64,000 bases of DNA from Pedobacter steynii (GTDB lineage Bacteria; Bacteroidota; Bacteroidia; Sphingobacteriales; Sphingobacteriaceae), in contig NZ_FNGY01000002.1 in the NCBI RefSeq assembly GCF_900103665.1, positions 868,001-932,000 of the forward strand. The letters run 5' to 3'. Numbering within the stretch: position 1 is the first letter of the stretch; the number at the start of each line of letters is the position of its first letter. The position numbers were made by a program, and so were the translations under genes. The notes beneath the pieces were generated by a model. That model did not search any database. It worked only from the letters and a program-made list of their open reading frames with translations, and was not told the DNA's origin. Below are positions 50,861-60,280 of the stretch, piece by piece.

Positions 50861-52663
50861 CTATTTATTTTTTTTAGACTGGATCTGCGTTTGTTGTTGC
50901 TGACGCATGTAATCGTCTAATCTCGATTGAAATTTAGATTTCTTTTTCGTCTCCACAGGTTTTGTTTTGTTCTCCTGTAAAGTACGGTGGATCTTCTCAT
51001 CATCAACCATATTTTTGATCAGGAATTGCTGTGCAAAGGTCAACATATTTGCCAGGAAGTAATAATAGTTCAATCCTGAAGGATAGCTGTTCAGTACACC
51101 TAAGAAAACGACTGGCATAATGTATCCAATGTATTTCATTTGTCCTGTAGCACCAGAGATCTGGTTATTGAAATAAGTGTAGATCAACGTAGAAATCGTC
51201 ATCAAAACACACATCAGACTCAGGTGATCTCCGATGAATGGAATGGTGAATCCAAATTTGATGAAATCATCGTATGTGGAAAGATCTTTCATCCATAGGA
51301 AGCTTTCTCCCCTTAACTCAAATAAGTTCGGGAAAAAGAAGAAGAAGGCCATTACGAAAGGAAGCTGAAGGAGCATTGGTAAACAACCTCCCAAAGGATT
51401 TACGCCCACCTGCTTATATAGTTTCAGGTATTCCTGTTGTAACAGGGTAGGGTTATCGTCGCCAACTTTAGCTTTGATCACATCCATCTCCGGTTTAAGA
51501 ATTCTCATCTTAGCCATCGAGATATAAGATTTGTAGGTCAATGGAGACATTGCTACTTTCAACAAGATGGTTAAGATCAGAATGATCAGACCATAGTTCC
51601 ATCCAAAGCCTTCCAGGAATTTAAATACCGGCAATACGACAAATCTGTTGATGTATTTCAATGGCCAGTAACCCATGTCTACCTGTTTCTCAATTTCGTG
51701 ACCCTGTGCTTTCAATACATCGAATTTATTCGTACCGAAGTAGAAGTCCATTGCATAATTTTGAGTAGCCAGTTGTCCGAAATGCATTTTCATGTCTGCC
51801 GAATAACGTTTGATCTCTCCTGGTTGTGTCAATACGGTAATACCTAATTTTCCACTTTCAAAAGCTACTTTAGGTAACAATACTGCAGAGAAAAACTGTT
51901 GTTTAAAGGAGAACCATTCGATTTTTCCTTTTTTCAACTCTTCAGTTTCATCTTTAGCAATGCTCAAATGATCGGGAGTTTCATTTACGTATTTATAGAA
52001 AGGAGCAGCATGCTCTTTTTCTTTTTTGCCTGATTTTTCCTGTTCCAGTAAAGTCGTCTCCCAGTTCAGGGCGATAGAATCTGTTTGAATCACCTGATTT
52101 AAACCGTTCAGGTTGATATTGAAGGCTACGTTATTGCTTTTAGGCTTCAGGTCATAAGTATACTCAATGTATTTATCACCCAGGTAATTGGCGCGCATGC
52201 TCACCAGGTTTCCTGTTTTTGTAGCGGCAAAATAAAGATCGTTGGTATTTACTTCTTTACCGCCGATATTCATTTTTAAACCAAATTTATTCTGATCTCC
52301 ATCAAATAAGATGACCGGTTTTCCATCATAGGTTTTCTGGCCTTTTACCTCTACGGATAAAATTTTACCACCTTTATTGGTTAGCGTTAATTTAAGGTTT
52401 TCATTCTCCAGTACGGTAGTTTGAACGGTACCTGCAATGCTGCCACCAAAAGGACCTGATAATGTTGCTGAATCTACAGCAGGTTTCGCTGCTGCGATTG
52501 CAGGAGCAGTAGTTTTCGTAGCGGCTGCAACTTTCTTTAAAGAATCTGCTGCAATTCTTTCCTTTTCCTTATTGATTTCAGTCTGACTGGGACCAAAAAA
52601 GTAAAAAGAACCGGCCAAAACGATCATGATCAGGAACAGGCCTGTAAACGTATTTCTATCCAT
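50861..52663 (-). CDS. yidC: Membrane protein insertase YidC
   Basis: 600 residues. An N-terminal membrane anchor (TFTGLFLIMIVLAGSFYFFG) is followed by a large periplasmic P1-like beta domain (about 60-350) and the conserved five-helix core near 365-560: GWNYGLIILILTILLKVAMSPLTYKSYISMAKMR, PLGGCLPMLLQLPFVMAFFFFFP and NYYYFLANMLTFAQQFLIKN. A basic C-terminal tail (QSRLDDYMRQQQQTQIQSKKNK) is suited to ribosome binding. It inserts proteins into the inner membrane with or without SecYEG. Gene order pyrG-yidC with a 20-base gap implies a shared message. Confidence 0.97.
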   Translation of the reverse strand: MDRNTFTGLFLIMIVLAGSFYFFGPSQTEINKEKERIAADSLKKVAAATKTTAPAIAAAKPAVDSATLSGPFGGSIAGTVQTTVLENENLKLTLTNKGGKILSVEVKGQKTYDGKPVILFDGDQNKFGLKMNIGGKEVNTNDLYFAATKTGNLVSMRANYLGDKYIEYTYDLKPKSNNVAFNINLNGLNQVIQTDSIALNWETTLLEQEKSGKKEKEHAAPFYKYVNETPDHLSIAKDETEELKKGKIEWFSFKQQFFSAVLLPKVAFESGKLGITVLTQPGEIKRYSADMKMHFGQLATQNYAMDFYFGTNKFDVLKAQGHEIEKQVDMGYWPLKYINRFVVLPVFKFLEGFGWNYGLIILILTILLKVAMSPLTYKSYISMAKMRILKPEMDVIKAKVGDDNPTLLQQEYLKLYKQVGVNPLGGCLPMLLQLPFVMAFFFFFPNLFELRGESFLWMKDLSTYDDFIKFGFTIPFIGDHLSLMCVLMTISTLIYTYFNNQISGATGQMKYIGYIMPVVFLGVLNSYPSGLNYYYFLANMLTFAQQFLIKNMVDDEKIHRTLQENKTKPVETKKKSKFQSRLDDYMRQQQQTQIQSKKNK

Positions 52664-52683
52664 TATTGTTATTTAAACTCGTA

Positions 52684-54300
52684 TTATTTTATTTTCTTCT
52701 TCGCAAATTCCATCGCGGCGGCGACAAATTTAACAAAAAGTGGGTGAGGATTAGCAACTGTTGATTTTAATTCTGGGTGAAATTGTCCGCCAACGAAGAA
52801 AGGATGGTTTTTCAACTCGACAATCTCCACTAAATGGCTGTCAGGATTCAGTCCGGAAGCGATCATTCCTGAAGCCTCATATTGAGCCAGGTAGTCATTA
52901 TTAAATTCATAGCGATGTCTGTGACGCTCAGAGATGTGGGTTTTGCCATAAGCTGCATAAGCTTTAGTTCCCTTTTTAAGGTCACATGGATAAGATCCCA
53001 AACGCATCGTACCGCCTTTATTCGTTATCGCTTTCTGATCTTCCATCATATTGATCACAGGATTTGCTGTGTTTTCATCGATTTCAGTGGTATTGGCATC
53101 TTTTAAACCTAAAACATTTCTTCCATACTCGATCACCGCACATTGCATTCCTAAACAGATACCAAAGAAAGGAACATCATGTTCACGTACATATTTAATG
53201 GCATCAATTTTTCCTTCAATACCACGGCTTCCAAAACCAGGAGCAACCAATACACCATCTAAATGCATCAGACGTTCTTTTGCATTCTCAGGGTGGATGC
53301 TTTCAGAATGAATATATTCTACTTTTACTTTACATTCATTTTTAGCTCCTGCATGTACAAAAGATTCGATGATTGATTTATAGGCATCAGGAAGTTCTAC
53401 ATATTTACCTACCAGACCGATCTTCACTTCGGCAGTAGGATTTTTTAAACGGCCAAGGAAATCTTTCCAGCTTTCCATATCAGGCTCATTCTTTTGTGCA
53501 AGTTTCAATTTGCTCAATACTGTTTTATCCAGTTGCTCTTTCATCATGAGCAATGGAACATCATAAATGGTAGAAGCATCAATAGATTCTACTACGGCAT
53601 TGATATTTACATTACAGAATAAAGCGATCTTCTTACGGATATCTGCATTGATGTGGTGTTCTGTACGACATACCAGGATATCCGGTTGAATACCGTATTC
53701 CAATAATGCTTTTACAGAGTGTTGTGTAGGTTTTGTTTTTAACTCACCGGCAGCGGCAAGGAAAGGGATCAGTGTTAAGTGGATCACAATTGCATTGTTT
53801 GCACCTTCTTCCCATTTAAACTGACGTACCGCTTCGATAAATGGTAAAGATTCGATATCACCAACAGTTCCGCCCAATTCAGTGATGACGATGTCATACT
53901 TACCGCTATCACCTAGAATGCGCATGTTGCGTTTGATCTCATCAGTGATGTGAGGGACTACCTGGACTGTTTTTCCAAGATATTCTCCCTGTCTCTCTTT
54001 ATTGATCACATTTTGATAAATCCTTCCGGTAGTGATGTTGTTTGCCTGTGAAGTAGGGACGTTCAGGAAACGCTCATAATGACCAAGGTCAAGATCTGTT
54101 TCAGCACCGTCTTCAGTCACATAACATTCCCCATGTTCATACGGATTTAATGTTCCCGGATCGATGTTGATATAGGGATCAAATTTCTGAATGGCTACAC
54201 TGTAACCTCTTGCTTGTAATAATTTGGCTAATGAAGCGGAGATGATGCCCTTACCTAATGAGGAAGTAACACCGCCCGTAACAAAAATATACTTAGTCAT
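52684..54300 (-). CDS. pyrG: CTP synthase
   Basis: 538 residues, full length. The amidoligase half (1-265) starts [17 protein letters not shown] (P-loop) and has [18 protein letters not shown] and [14 protein letters not shown]. The class I glutamine amidotransferase half (about 290-535) has [10 protein letters not shown] with the nucleophile Cys, and [10 protein letters not shown] with the His/Glu of the triad. It converts UTP to CTP with glutamine nitrogen. A TAACTTTG promoter and an upstream palindrome lie before the gene. Confidence 0.98.
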   Translation of the reverse strand: MTKYIFVTGGVTSSLGKGIISASLAKLLQARGYSVAIQKFDPYINIDPGTLNPYEHGECYVTEDGAETDLDLGHYERFLNVPTSQANNITTGRIYQNVINKERQGEYLGKTVQVVPHITDEIKRNMRILGDSGKYDIVITELGGTVGDIESLPFIEAVRQFKWEEGANNAIVIHLTLIPFLAAAGELKTKPTQHSVKALLEYGIQPDILVCRTEHHINADIRKKIALFCNVNINAVVESIDASTIYDVPLLMMKEQLDKTVLSKLKLAQKNEPDMESWKDFLGRLKNPTAEVKIGLVGKYVELPDAYKSIIESFVHAGAKNECKVKVEYIHSESIHPENAKERLMHLDGVLVAPGFGSRGIEGKIDAIKYVREHDVPFFGICLGMQCAVIEYGRNVLGLKDANTTEIDENTANPVINMMEDQKAITNKGGTMRLGSYPCDLKKGTKAYAAYGKTHISERHRHRYEFNNDYLAQYEASGMIASGLNPDSHLVEIVELKNHPFFVGGQFHPELKSTVANPHPLFVKFVAAAMEFAKKKIK

Positions 54301-54363
54301 GCTTTGTGAGTTTCTGATATAAAAGCAGCTTTTATGCTACTTTTATTGTTTTTGTACGGGATA

Positions 54364-54420
54364 CAAAGTTAGCAAATAAAACGGAAGCTGAAGGGCTAAT
54401 TGTACAAATAAAATTGTACA
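54364..54420 (-). promoter_or_regulatory. pyrG promoter with upstream perfect palindrome
   Basis: Minus-strand TAACTTTG (plus 54364-54371) is an exact -7 element. Upstream of it, TGTACAA-N6-TTGTACA (54401-54420) is a perfect 7-6-7 dyad centred near -50 relative to the predicted start of transcription. The position suits an activator or an upstream repressor site. Confidence 0.5.
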
Positions 54421-54456
54421 GGGAAAAGAGGAGGTAAGCGCTTATCGCTGAAAATG

Positions 54457-55218
54457 TTACAGGACGAAACCATAGAGCCGCTTTTTCTGCTCTTCAGGTT
54501 TTTCTTTTTTTTGCTCATCATATCGGGTAAATATTTCCAGCAATTTCTTTAAATCTTTCTCTGTTTCTGTTTTTTTTCCTTTAGAGGGAGGGACAATGTC
54601 TGTGGAAGGGTTTGTAAATGCAGCAACTTTTGTGGCAAACCAGGTGGTATAATAACGGGGGATGGCAAGGCCTAAGATCATGCCAGGCAAACCGCTGAAT
54701 CCTTCGGGACCACCCCTCAATAAGATCTCATCTGTATAAAAGGCGACAACATAAACGGTGTCGTTAATTCTGCCGATGGCTTTTCTGCATTCATAGCCCG
54801 CGATGTTCCGCACATCGTGCATAATCTTCCAGTCGACCTTGGGAATGGTGTCATTGAGGAGGTAATCATCTCCCATGATTCTTTTCTTTAATACCCTGTT
54901 CTGCTTTTGATAATCGGCATATAGTTCATTCTCCGGCTCTCCCGAAAAATCAAAAAACAGGTTGTTTGTCTGTTCCTCTTCCTGTTTTACGGATTTAAAG
55001 ATTGATTTTGTCCGGCTAAAAGACAACTCCCAGTTTGTGACCTTGTATTTTTTTATTTTTTCTTTGGCCTCGTCAGGGATGTCCCATTCGGCCAGGCTCC
55101 GCTGCAGGTTAACCTTTTTCTCAAAGCTGATCTTGCCATAGGGAATAAACAGCTGCTGGGCCTTCAAACCTGTCCAGGCAGAAATTAAAACCAAGAAGGA
55201 GACCAGCCTTTTCATCAT
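54457..55218 (-). CDS. GLPGLI family protein
   Basis: 253 residues. A signal peptide (residues 1-21, ending GLKAQ) is followed by a family-typical body: IMHDVRNIAGYECRKAIGRINDTVYVVAFYTDEI and the eponymous FSGLPGMILGLAIPRY near 182-197. The C-terminal part is charged (KKTETEKDLKKLLEIFTRYDEQKKEKPEEQKK). GLPGLI proteins are frequent in Bacteroidota; function is unknown. It begins 2 bases after the stop of the TonB-type receptor gene, and this pairing with a carboxypeptidase-regulatory beta-barrel suggests they act on the same envelope process. Confidence 0.88.
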   Translation of the reverse strand: MMKRLVSFLVLISAWTGLKAQQLFIPYGKISFEKKVNLQRSLAEWDIPDEAKEKIKKYKVTNWELSFSRTKSIFKSVKQEEEQTNNLFFDFSGEPENELYADYQKQNRVLKKRIMGDDYLLNDTIPKVDWKIMHDVRNIAGYECRKAIGRINDTVYVVAFYTDEILLRGGPEGFSGLPGMILGLAIPRYYTTWFATKVAAFTNPSTDIVPPSKGKKTETEKDLKKLLEIFTRYDEQKKEKPEEQKKRLYGFVL

Positions 55219-55220
55219 CT

Positions 55221-58001
55221 TTATTTATTAACAGGGATTTTCGTGAAATTACCACTTAAATTCCAGCTTACACCAAATAGTACATAACGCGGAATATAGC
55301 TAAATGTGTTTTCACTAATCACATTTCCTCCAACAAATCTGTTGTAGCCGATCTTTTGGTTCAGAATATCGGTCACCGTTAGTTTTAGTTCCAATGCATC
55401 GCTTTTCCCAACCTTGGTTGCCAGATAGCTGTTCCAGATCACTACATTCAGGTCCTGGCCGAAAGAAGAGTTTGCAGGTCTTAACGAGATGGAAACGGTA
55501 CTGTTGAACTCTGTGCGGTAAGGTAGTTGGACGGTGCCCGAAAGCTCATGGTTATGGGTAATACTTTTTCCATCATTGATTCCACCAATAGATGATTTGC
55601 CATACATGATCGTAGCAGAAGGGGAGTAACTGAGGTCTATTTTTGAGGTGTAATAGTTGAACGAACCCTTCACATTATACTGGGTATTTGCGGTTTTGTT
55701 TTTCACCTCATTGATGATGGCCACGTTGTTAGATCTATAGAAACTCAGGTCCAGTCCCATCCTGAAATGAAGCTTGGAGAAGCCTTTTGAATAATACATA
55801 TTGCCACTAAGGGAATTGTTCCCATCCAGATTGGTGAAGCTCGAAATCCTTTTGTTAAACTCATCCACATGCTCTGAATTTACAATTGCATTATTGGTAA
55901 AGCCGTAATTCAGATAACCGGAGATGTACTGATCAGAATTCATTAAGAAGCTGTTGTAAGAGACACCAAAGTTATTGGTGAAAGAAGGCCTTAACAGGGA
56001 GTTTCCGATCACCTGAAACAGTGGGTTGTTGATTTGTCTTACAGGTTGAATCTGTTCAATGCTAGGTTGTTGGGTAAAGCCATTGTAGTTTAGTGCGAGA
56101 CTGGTATTGTTGCTGAGTTTGTAATAGAGATTGGTTCGGGGAGAAAGGTTCAGGTACTTACGCTGAAAATTACTGCCGCGGTCGAGATCTTTCAGTTCAA
56201 ATGTCGTTATAGTCGCTTCCAATCCGCTGGAGATCGAAAAATTCTTTGCTTTATACTGAAAGATCATCTTCCCGATATTGGAGAAATTGATGAATTTAAA
56301 ATTGTTACTAAGGGAGTCTATCTTTGTTTTGATTCCCGTTACATAGTCCGAAACCAATCTGTTGCTGCTGGAGGAGATGGTTTTAAAGGTATAGCCAGCT
56401 TCCAAAGACCATCTTTTGGTCAAGGTCTCGGCATAACTGACCCTGGTTCCGATAGAATTTTGTGTCCCTGAATTGTCTTTGATCAGGTTGATGTCTTCAC
56501 TGCGGTTCCAGTTTCCGTCGGCGTCAAAATATTCGGTATGGTTTAGACTTCGTTCAAGCCCTTTATTATTTTGGTTTTCCGGTTGAATATCGATAGACAA
56601 TACCCGACCTTTTTTTCGAAACTTTCTGGACCAGTTGATGTTTCCGTTAAAAGCATCAGCGGAGCCGCTGCCAATATTGGACTGCCTGTTCTGACTAATG
56701 ATTTGCTCTGCGTCATTGCTACTTCCGTTAACGGTATTGGATTCTGTATAACTTCTGTTCTTTTTTAAGCCAAAGGAGATCTTCAGTGTAGATAAGGAAT
56801 CTACATGATAGTTATACGTACCGCGGATATTCTCTCCGTTTACTTTGGAATGGTCTTCTGTCCTGCCCCTACTAAAAAAGCGTTTTCCATCCGGGAGGAG
56901 CTCCTGAGCGCTGGAAGTTTTGATATTCGTGTTCTTATTGTCAAAAACTTTGAAGTTTAACTTTAAGCCCATCTTATTGTTGTCAAATTTATCAGAGAAA
57001 TGTGCTCCGAGGTTTAAATTACTAGGTAATCCACCTGCAGAAGAATAGTAATCGTCATCATCATCACCTCCGGAGGAATACATAATCGAACTGCCATCAT
57101 CGCCAACTTCGATCTGATCGTATTCTTCGCCTTTCAGCTTTCGCATGGAATTGTTGATCTTTGATTCGTTATCAAGGGTAGAGTAGGTACCGAAAATAGC
57201 GGTCTTCAGCTTATTTTTAAAAATGCCCATCATACCGCCGTAATCCTGAAAGGCATCACTGCCGACATTCGCATCCAGCGTAGACAAGTATCCGTTCTTC
57301 GCATTTTCTTTGAGCTTGATATTGATGGTTTTGTTCTTTACCCCATCATCAATACCGGTTAATTCTGCGGTTTTACTCTTTCGGTCATATACCTGAACCT
57401 CTTCCACGGCATTGGCTTTCAGGTATTTTGTAGCGAGAAGGGGATCGTCTCCAAAAAATTCATCCCCATCTACCAGCACGGTTTTTACTTCCTTTCCCTG
57501 TGCTTTGATCATCCCGTTTTTATCGATGTCAAATCCGGGAAGTCTTTTTAAAAGCTCCTGTACATTGGCGTTGGTACGTACGGCAAAACTATCGGCCTGA
57601 AAGACGAGGGTATCGCCCCGCATGCGGACGGCATTTTTTGTTGCAGCAATCACCACCTCATTGAGCAGTTTTGATTTTAGCTCCATATTGATGTTACCCA
57701 GGTCCAGTACTGTATTTTCGGCTATTCTTAAATTGCGGATATAATCGGCCATTTTTGGATAGCTGACAAGTAATTTGTAGTCTCCTTTAGCAAGGTTACT
57801 CCATTCAAAACGTCCGTCTTTATCGGCACGTGTTGTTTTTACCAATATAGAATCGGTAGAACGGAGCAAGAGCACCGAGCTGTTTTCCAGCACCTTTTTC
57901 TCCAATGTATCGACAACTATCCCTTTAATACTTGCCTTTTGTGCTAAAACGGTAAAAGAAAATAAAGTGAAAAGTATATAAATGAAAATTTTTTTCAGCA
58001 T
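55221..58001 (-). CDS. TonB-receptor-like outer-membrane beta-barrel protein
   Basis: 926 residues. Signal peptide ends TVLAQK; a CarboxypepD_reg-like domain follows (about 25-110: ASIKGIVVDTLEKKVLENSSVLLL). The plug-like segment holds VQELLKRLPGFDIDKNGMIKAQGKEVKTVLVDGDEFFGDDPLLATKYL. A large barrel (OMP_b-brl_3 type) with many Asn/Ser loops makes up the rest. An Asp-rich loop, GGDDDDDYYSS, lies near 310. It lacks the SusC signature and has no SusD partner; instead it is followed by GLPGLI. The ligand is unknown. Confidence 0.88.
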   Translation of the reverse strand: MLKKIFIYILFTLFSFTVLAQKASIKGIVVDTLEKKVLENSSVLLLRSTDSILVKTTRADKDGRFEWSNLAKGDYKLLVSYPKMADYIRNLRIAENTVLDLGNINMELKSKLLNEVVIAATKNAVRMRGDTLVFQADSFAVRTNANVQELLKRLPGFDIDKNGMIKAQGKEVKTVLVDGDEFFGDDPLLATKYLKANAVEEVQVYDRKSKTAELTGIDDGVKNKTINIKLKENAKNGYLSTLDANVGSDAFQDYGGMMGIFKNKLKTAIFGTYSTLDNESKINNSMRKLKGEEYDQIEVGDDGSSIMYSSGGDDDDDYYSSAGGLPSNLNLGAHFSDKFDNNKMGLKLNFKVFDNKNTNIKTSSAQELLPDGKRFFSRGRTEDHSKVNGENIRGTYNYHVDSLSTLKISFGLKKNRSYTESNTVNGSSNDAEQIISQNRQSNIGSGSADAFNGNINWSRKFRKKGRVLSIDIQPENQNNKGLERSLNHTEYFDADGNWNRSEDINLIKDNSGTQNSIGTRVSYAETLTKRWSLEAGYTFKTISSSSNRLVSDYVTGIKTKIDSLSNNFKFINFSNIGKMIFQYKAKNFSISSGLEATITTFELKDLDRGSNFQRKYLNLSPRTNLYYKLSNNTSLALNYNGFTQQPSIEQIQPVRQINNPLFQVIGNSLLRPSFTNNFGVSYNSFLMNSDQYISGYLNYGFTNNAIVNSEHVDEFNKRISSFTNLDGNNSLSGNMYYSKGFSKLHFRMGLDLSFYRSNNVAIINEVKNKTANTQYNVKGSFNYYTSKIDLSYSPSATIMYGKSSIGGINDGKSITHNHELSGTVQLPYRTEFNSTVSISLRPANSSFGQDLNVVIWNSYLATKVGKSDALELKLTVTDILNQKIGYNRFVGGNVISENTFSYIPRYVLFGVSWNLSGNFTKIPVNK

Positions 58002-58339
58002 AAATTACCGGGTAACTTCATTGAGAGTTCCTAAATCTAATAACTATTTTTTTGTAACTATTAATTTTTAGGAATATTGTTGTTTTTTGAGAGAAAAATT
58101 GAGGATAAAAAAAAATGCCCGAAAAACTCCGGGCAATTTTTAAATTATATTTGGTTAGAATATGCTGGTTTTGGTTGTTTATAATTTAGTTTTTTACAGT
58201 TTCATAATCTAAATATAATGTAAAATATATTTTAATCGCAATATAATTTTCAACTTTTTTCATAAAGCGAACGAAAATATGCTGTTTTGGCATCTGGAAG
58301 CCTTTTTGTGATCGATCCAGGGCTTGTATTTTATGAATG
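58002..58339. other. 338-base AT-rich intergenic region
   Basis: Contains a terminator-like hairpin at 58111-58140 and otherwise AT-rich sequence. A possible 75-codon minus-strand ORF overlapping the neighbouring lipoprotein gene is not convincing. Nothing else is seen. Confidence 0.45.
58107..58143 (-). terminator. Terminator-like hairpin upstream of the receptor gene
   Basis: TGCCCG (58116-58121) pairs with CGGGCA (58130-58135), extended by A/T pairs outside. The plus-strand A-run at 58107-58115 supplies a U-tract on the minus strand. It would end the trpS-dNK-kdsB-lipoprotein message. Confidence 0.65.
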
Positions 58340-58885
58340 TTACTTGCAGCAACTATAGTAAGGAAGTACTTTATGTTCCTTTGCAGACCAGGCGATATAC
58401 ACCTTTTGTTCATTTGATGTCCTGTACTTAAAGCCGTTTAGACCTGAGCGTTTTAATTCAGCAAAGAACACTTTGTCGGGGGTATTGGCATCCGGGTTTT
58501 CATTCTCTGTCACTGCGGGCTCCAGGAAATTTTCATCCTCAAAGAACAACTTCAGTTCCTGCTGAATAAATTCCTTTTGTTTCGATTCCTTTTTCAGGTC
58601 AAGCGTAGATTCATAATTCCTGATCAGGTCTGTTGCCTTAAAGTCTTTCTGATAGATTTTAGCCCCATCGTGTGCCGTAATGTTAAAGCTCATGACCATG
58701 TCTTTTAACGATTCTCCTTTAAGGGCAACTTTAAACGTATCCAGTTTTACCGAATCGCTGAAAGGTTTCAACAAGGTCTGGCCTTCCGCTTTTCCGTTTT
58801 GTGTTCCCTCTGTTCCTGTGTTGCTCGTACAGGCACTAAGGAACCCCAGGGACAGTAACAGAAAGATGTAATAGTTATTTCTCAT
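58340..58885 (-). CDS. Hypothetical lipoprotein
   Basis: 181 residues. The signal peptide ends in the lipobox LSAC with the lipidated Cys near residue 19. A Ser/Thr/Gly linker is followed by a soluble domain with SDSVKLDTFKVALKGESLKDMVMSFNI, a Lys/Glu-rich helix and a C-terminal WSAKEHKVLPYYSCCK. It resembles Bacteroidota DUF4738-like lipoproteins only vaguely; family unassigned. The ATG overlaps the kdsB stop as ATGA, so it is translationally coupled and belongs to the trpS operon. It may be anchored to the envelope; no function can be stated. Confidence 0.75.
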   Translation of the reverse strand: MRNNYYIFLLLSLGFLSACTSNTGTEGTQNGKAEGQTLLKPFSDSVKLDTFKVALKGESLKDMVMSFNITAHDGAKIYQKDFKATDLIRNYESTLDLKKESKQKEFIQQELKLFFEDENFLEPAVTENENPDANTPDKVFFAELKRSGLNGFKYRTSNEQKVYIAWSAKEHKVLPYYSCCK

Positions 58886-59613
58886 GAGCGAATGATTTTA
58901 TTCAGATCTTCAGGGGTATCAATAGCAATGGTCTCTATGGTCGTTACCCTCGTTTGAATGGAATAACCATTTTCTACCCAGCGCAATTGCTCCAGGCTTT
59001 CTGCAATTTCCAGACTGGAGGGAGCGAGTTTTGTGATTTCCAGTAAAACAGGAACGGTATAGCCATAAATGCCGATATGTTTGTAAAACTGATGTGCCTT
59101 CAGCCAATTTTCTTTTTCCGCATTTCTAATGTACGGAATGGTTTGCCGGCTAAAATAAACGGCTTCTCTTTTGCTGTTTAGGATCACCTTCGGAAGGTTG
59201 TGGTTAAACAACTCTTCATGCGTATGGATTTCCTTAATTAAGGTAGCCAGCTGCACTTGTGGGTCGGTAAAGCAGGAAATTAGCAGGTCGATTTGTGCAG
59301 GGTCAATAAAGGGTTCATCGCCCTGAATGTTCACTACAACATCAAAGCCGGGAACCTGCCCAACCACCTCTGCACAGCGGTCAGTACCGCTTTGGTGCTG
59401 ACTGCCCGTCATGATGAATTCCCCGCCAAAGTTTTTAACTTCTGCAGCAATGCGCTCATCATCGGTCGCCACTACCACTTTGTCTATTCCGGAAGCTTTA
59501 GCCGTCTGTTCATAGACGCGACGGATCATGCTTTTCCCCTGGATATCCACCAGTGGTTTCCCAGGGAAACGGGTTGAGGCATAGCGGGCAGGAATTACAC
59601 CTAATACTTTCAT
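58882..59613 (-). CDS. kdsB: 3-deoxy-manno-octulosonate cytidylyltransferase
   Basis: 243 residues, usual length. The nucleotide-binding loop is GVIPARYASTRFPGKPLVDI, followed by KVVVATDDERIAAE, GTDRCAEV and VVNIQGDEPFIDP, all kdsB hallmarks including the metal-binding Asp in GDEP. It activates Kdo as CMP-Kdo for lipopolysaccharide inner-core synthesis in the cytoplasm. It starts 1 base after the stop of the deoxynucleoside kinase gene and ends in a 4-base overlap with the lipoprotein gene, so operon structure is tight. Confidence 0.96.
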   Translation of the reverse strand: MKVLGVIPARYASTRFPGKPLVDIQGKSMIRRVYEQTAKASGIDKVVVATDDERIAAEVKNFGGEFIMTGSQHQSGTDRCAEVVGQVPGFDVVVNIQGDEPFIDPAQIDLLISCFTDPQVQLATLIKEIHTHEELFNHNLPKVILNSKREAVYFSRQTIPYIRNAEKENWLKAHQFYKHIGIYGYTVPVLLEITKLAPSSLEIAESLEQLRWVENGYSIQTRVTTIETIAIDTPEDLNKIIRS

Positions 59614-59614
59614 C

Positions 59615-60229
59615 TTAGAATAAACCGTTTATTTCTGCGTCAATAGATTGGATAATGGTACCCAAATCTTCAGGATTATTCGTGAAATCAAGTTTATCCT
59701 TATCCAGAATCAATAACTTTCCAAGGCTATAATCTTTGATCCAGGCTTCGTATTTCTCATTTAACTTAGATAAATAATCGATGCGGATACTTGCTTCATA
59801 CTCACGTCCCCGGCGTTGGATATTGTTAACCAATGTAGGTACAGAAGCGCGCAGGTACACTAACACATCGGGAGGTTTGATGAAGGAAGTAATATTCTCA
59901 AAGATCGCCCGGTAATTGTGGTGATCTCTGGTTGTCATCAAGCCCATCTCATGCAGGTTTTCTGCAAAGATATGGGCATCCTCGTAAATCGTCCTGTCCT
60001 GAATGACATTGCGTTTATTGCTTTCAATATCTACAATCTGCTGAAAACGGCTGTTTAAAAAGTAAATCTGAAGGTTAAAGCTCCATCTTTTCATGTCGCT
60101 ATAAAAATCTTCCAGATAAGGATTGTCCTCTACCGCTTCATATAAAGCTTCCCAGCCATAATGTTTGGCCAATAACCCTGTTAATGTAGTTTTACCGGCA
60201 CCAATATTTCCAACTATAGCTATGTGCAT
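59615..60229 (-). CDS. Deoxynucleoside kinase
   Basis: 204 residues. P-loop HIAIVGNIGAGKTTLTGLLA at the start, YEAVEDNPYLEDFYSDMKRWSFNLQIYFL (the dNK substrate helix), QDRTIYEDAHIFAENL (the DR[ST] motif with catalytic Glu/Arg context) and the lid region RGREYEASIRIDYLSKLNEKY. This is the dAK/dGK-like family; it phosphorylates deoxyadenosine, deoxyguanosine or deoxycytidine for salvage. Lies 51 bases after trpS, in the same operon. Base specificity is not decided. Confidence 0.93.
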   Translation of the reverse strand: MHIAIVGNIGAGKTTLTGLLAKHYGWEALYEAVEDNPYLEDFYSDMKRWSFNLQIYFLNSRFQQIVDIESNKRNVIQDRTIYEDAHIFAENLHEMGLMTTRDHHNYRAIFENITSFIKPPDVLVYLRASVPTLVNNIQRRGREYEASIRIDYLSKLNEKYEAWIKDYSLGKLLILDKDKLDFTNNPEDLGTIIQSIDAEINGLF

Positions 60230-60280
60230 ATATTTTTCTTTTAAGGTAGCTATTGTAGCTAAATGATTTATACTATAAGG

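Noticed and set aside
58186..58413. Minus-strand 75-codon ORF
   Set aside because: Overlaps the 3' end of the lipoprotein gene in another frame, crosses AT-rich sequence and has no promoter or family.
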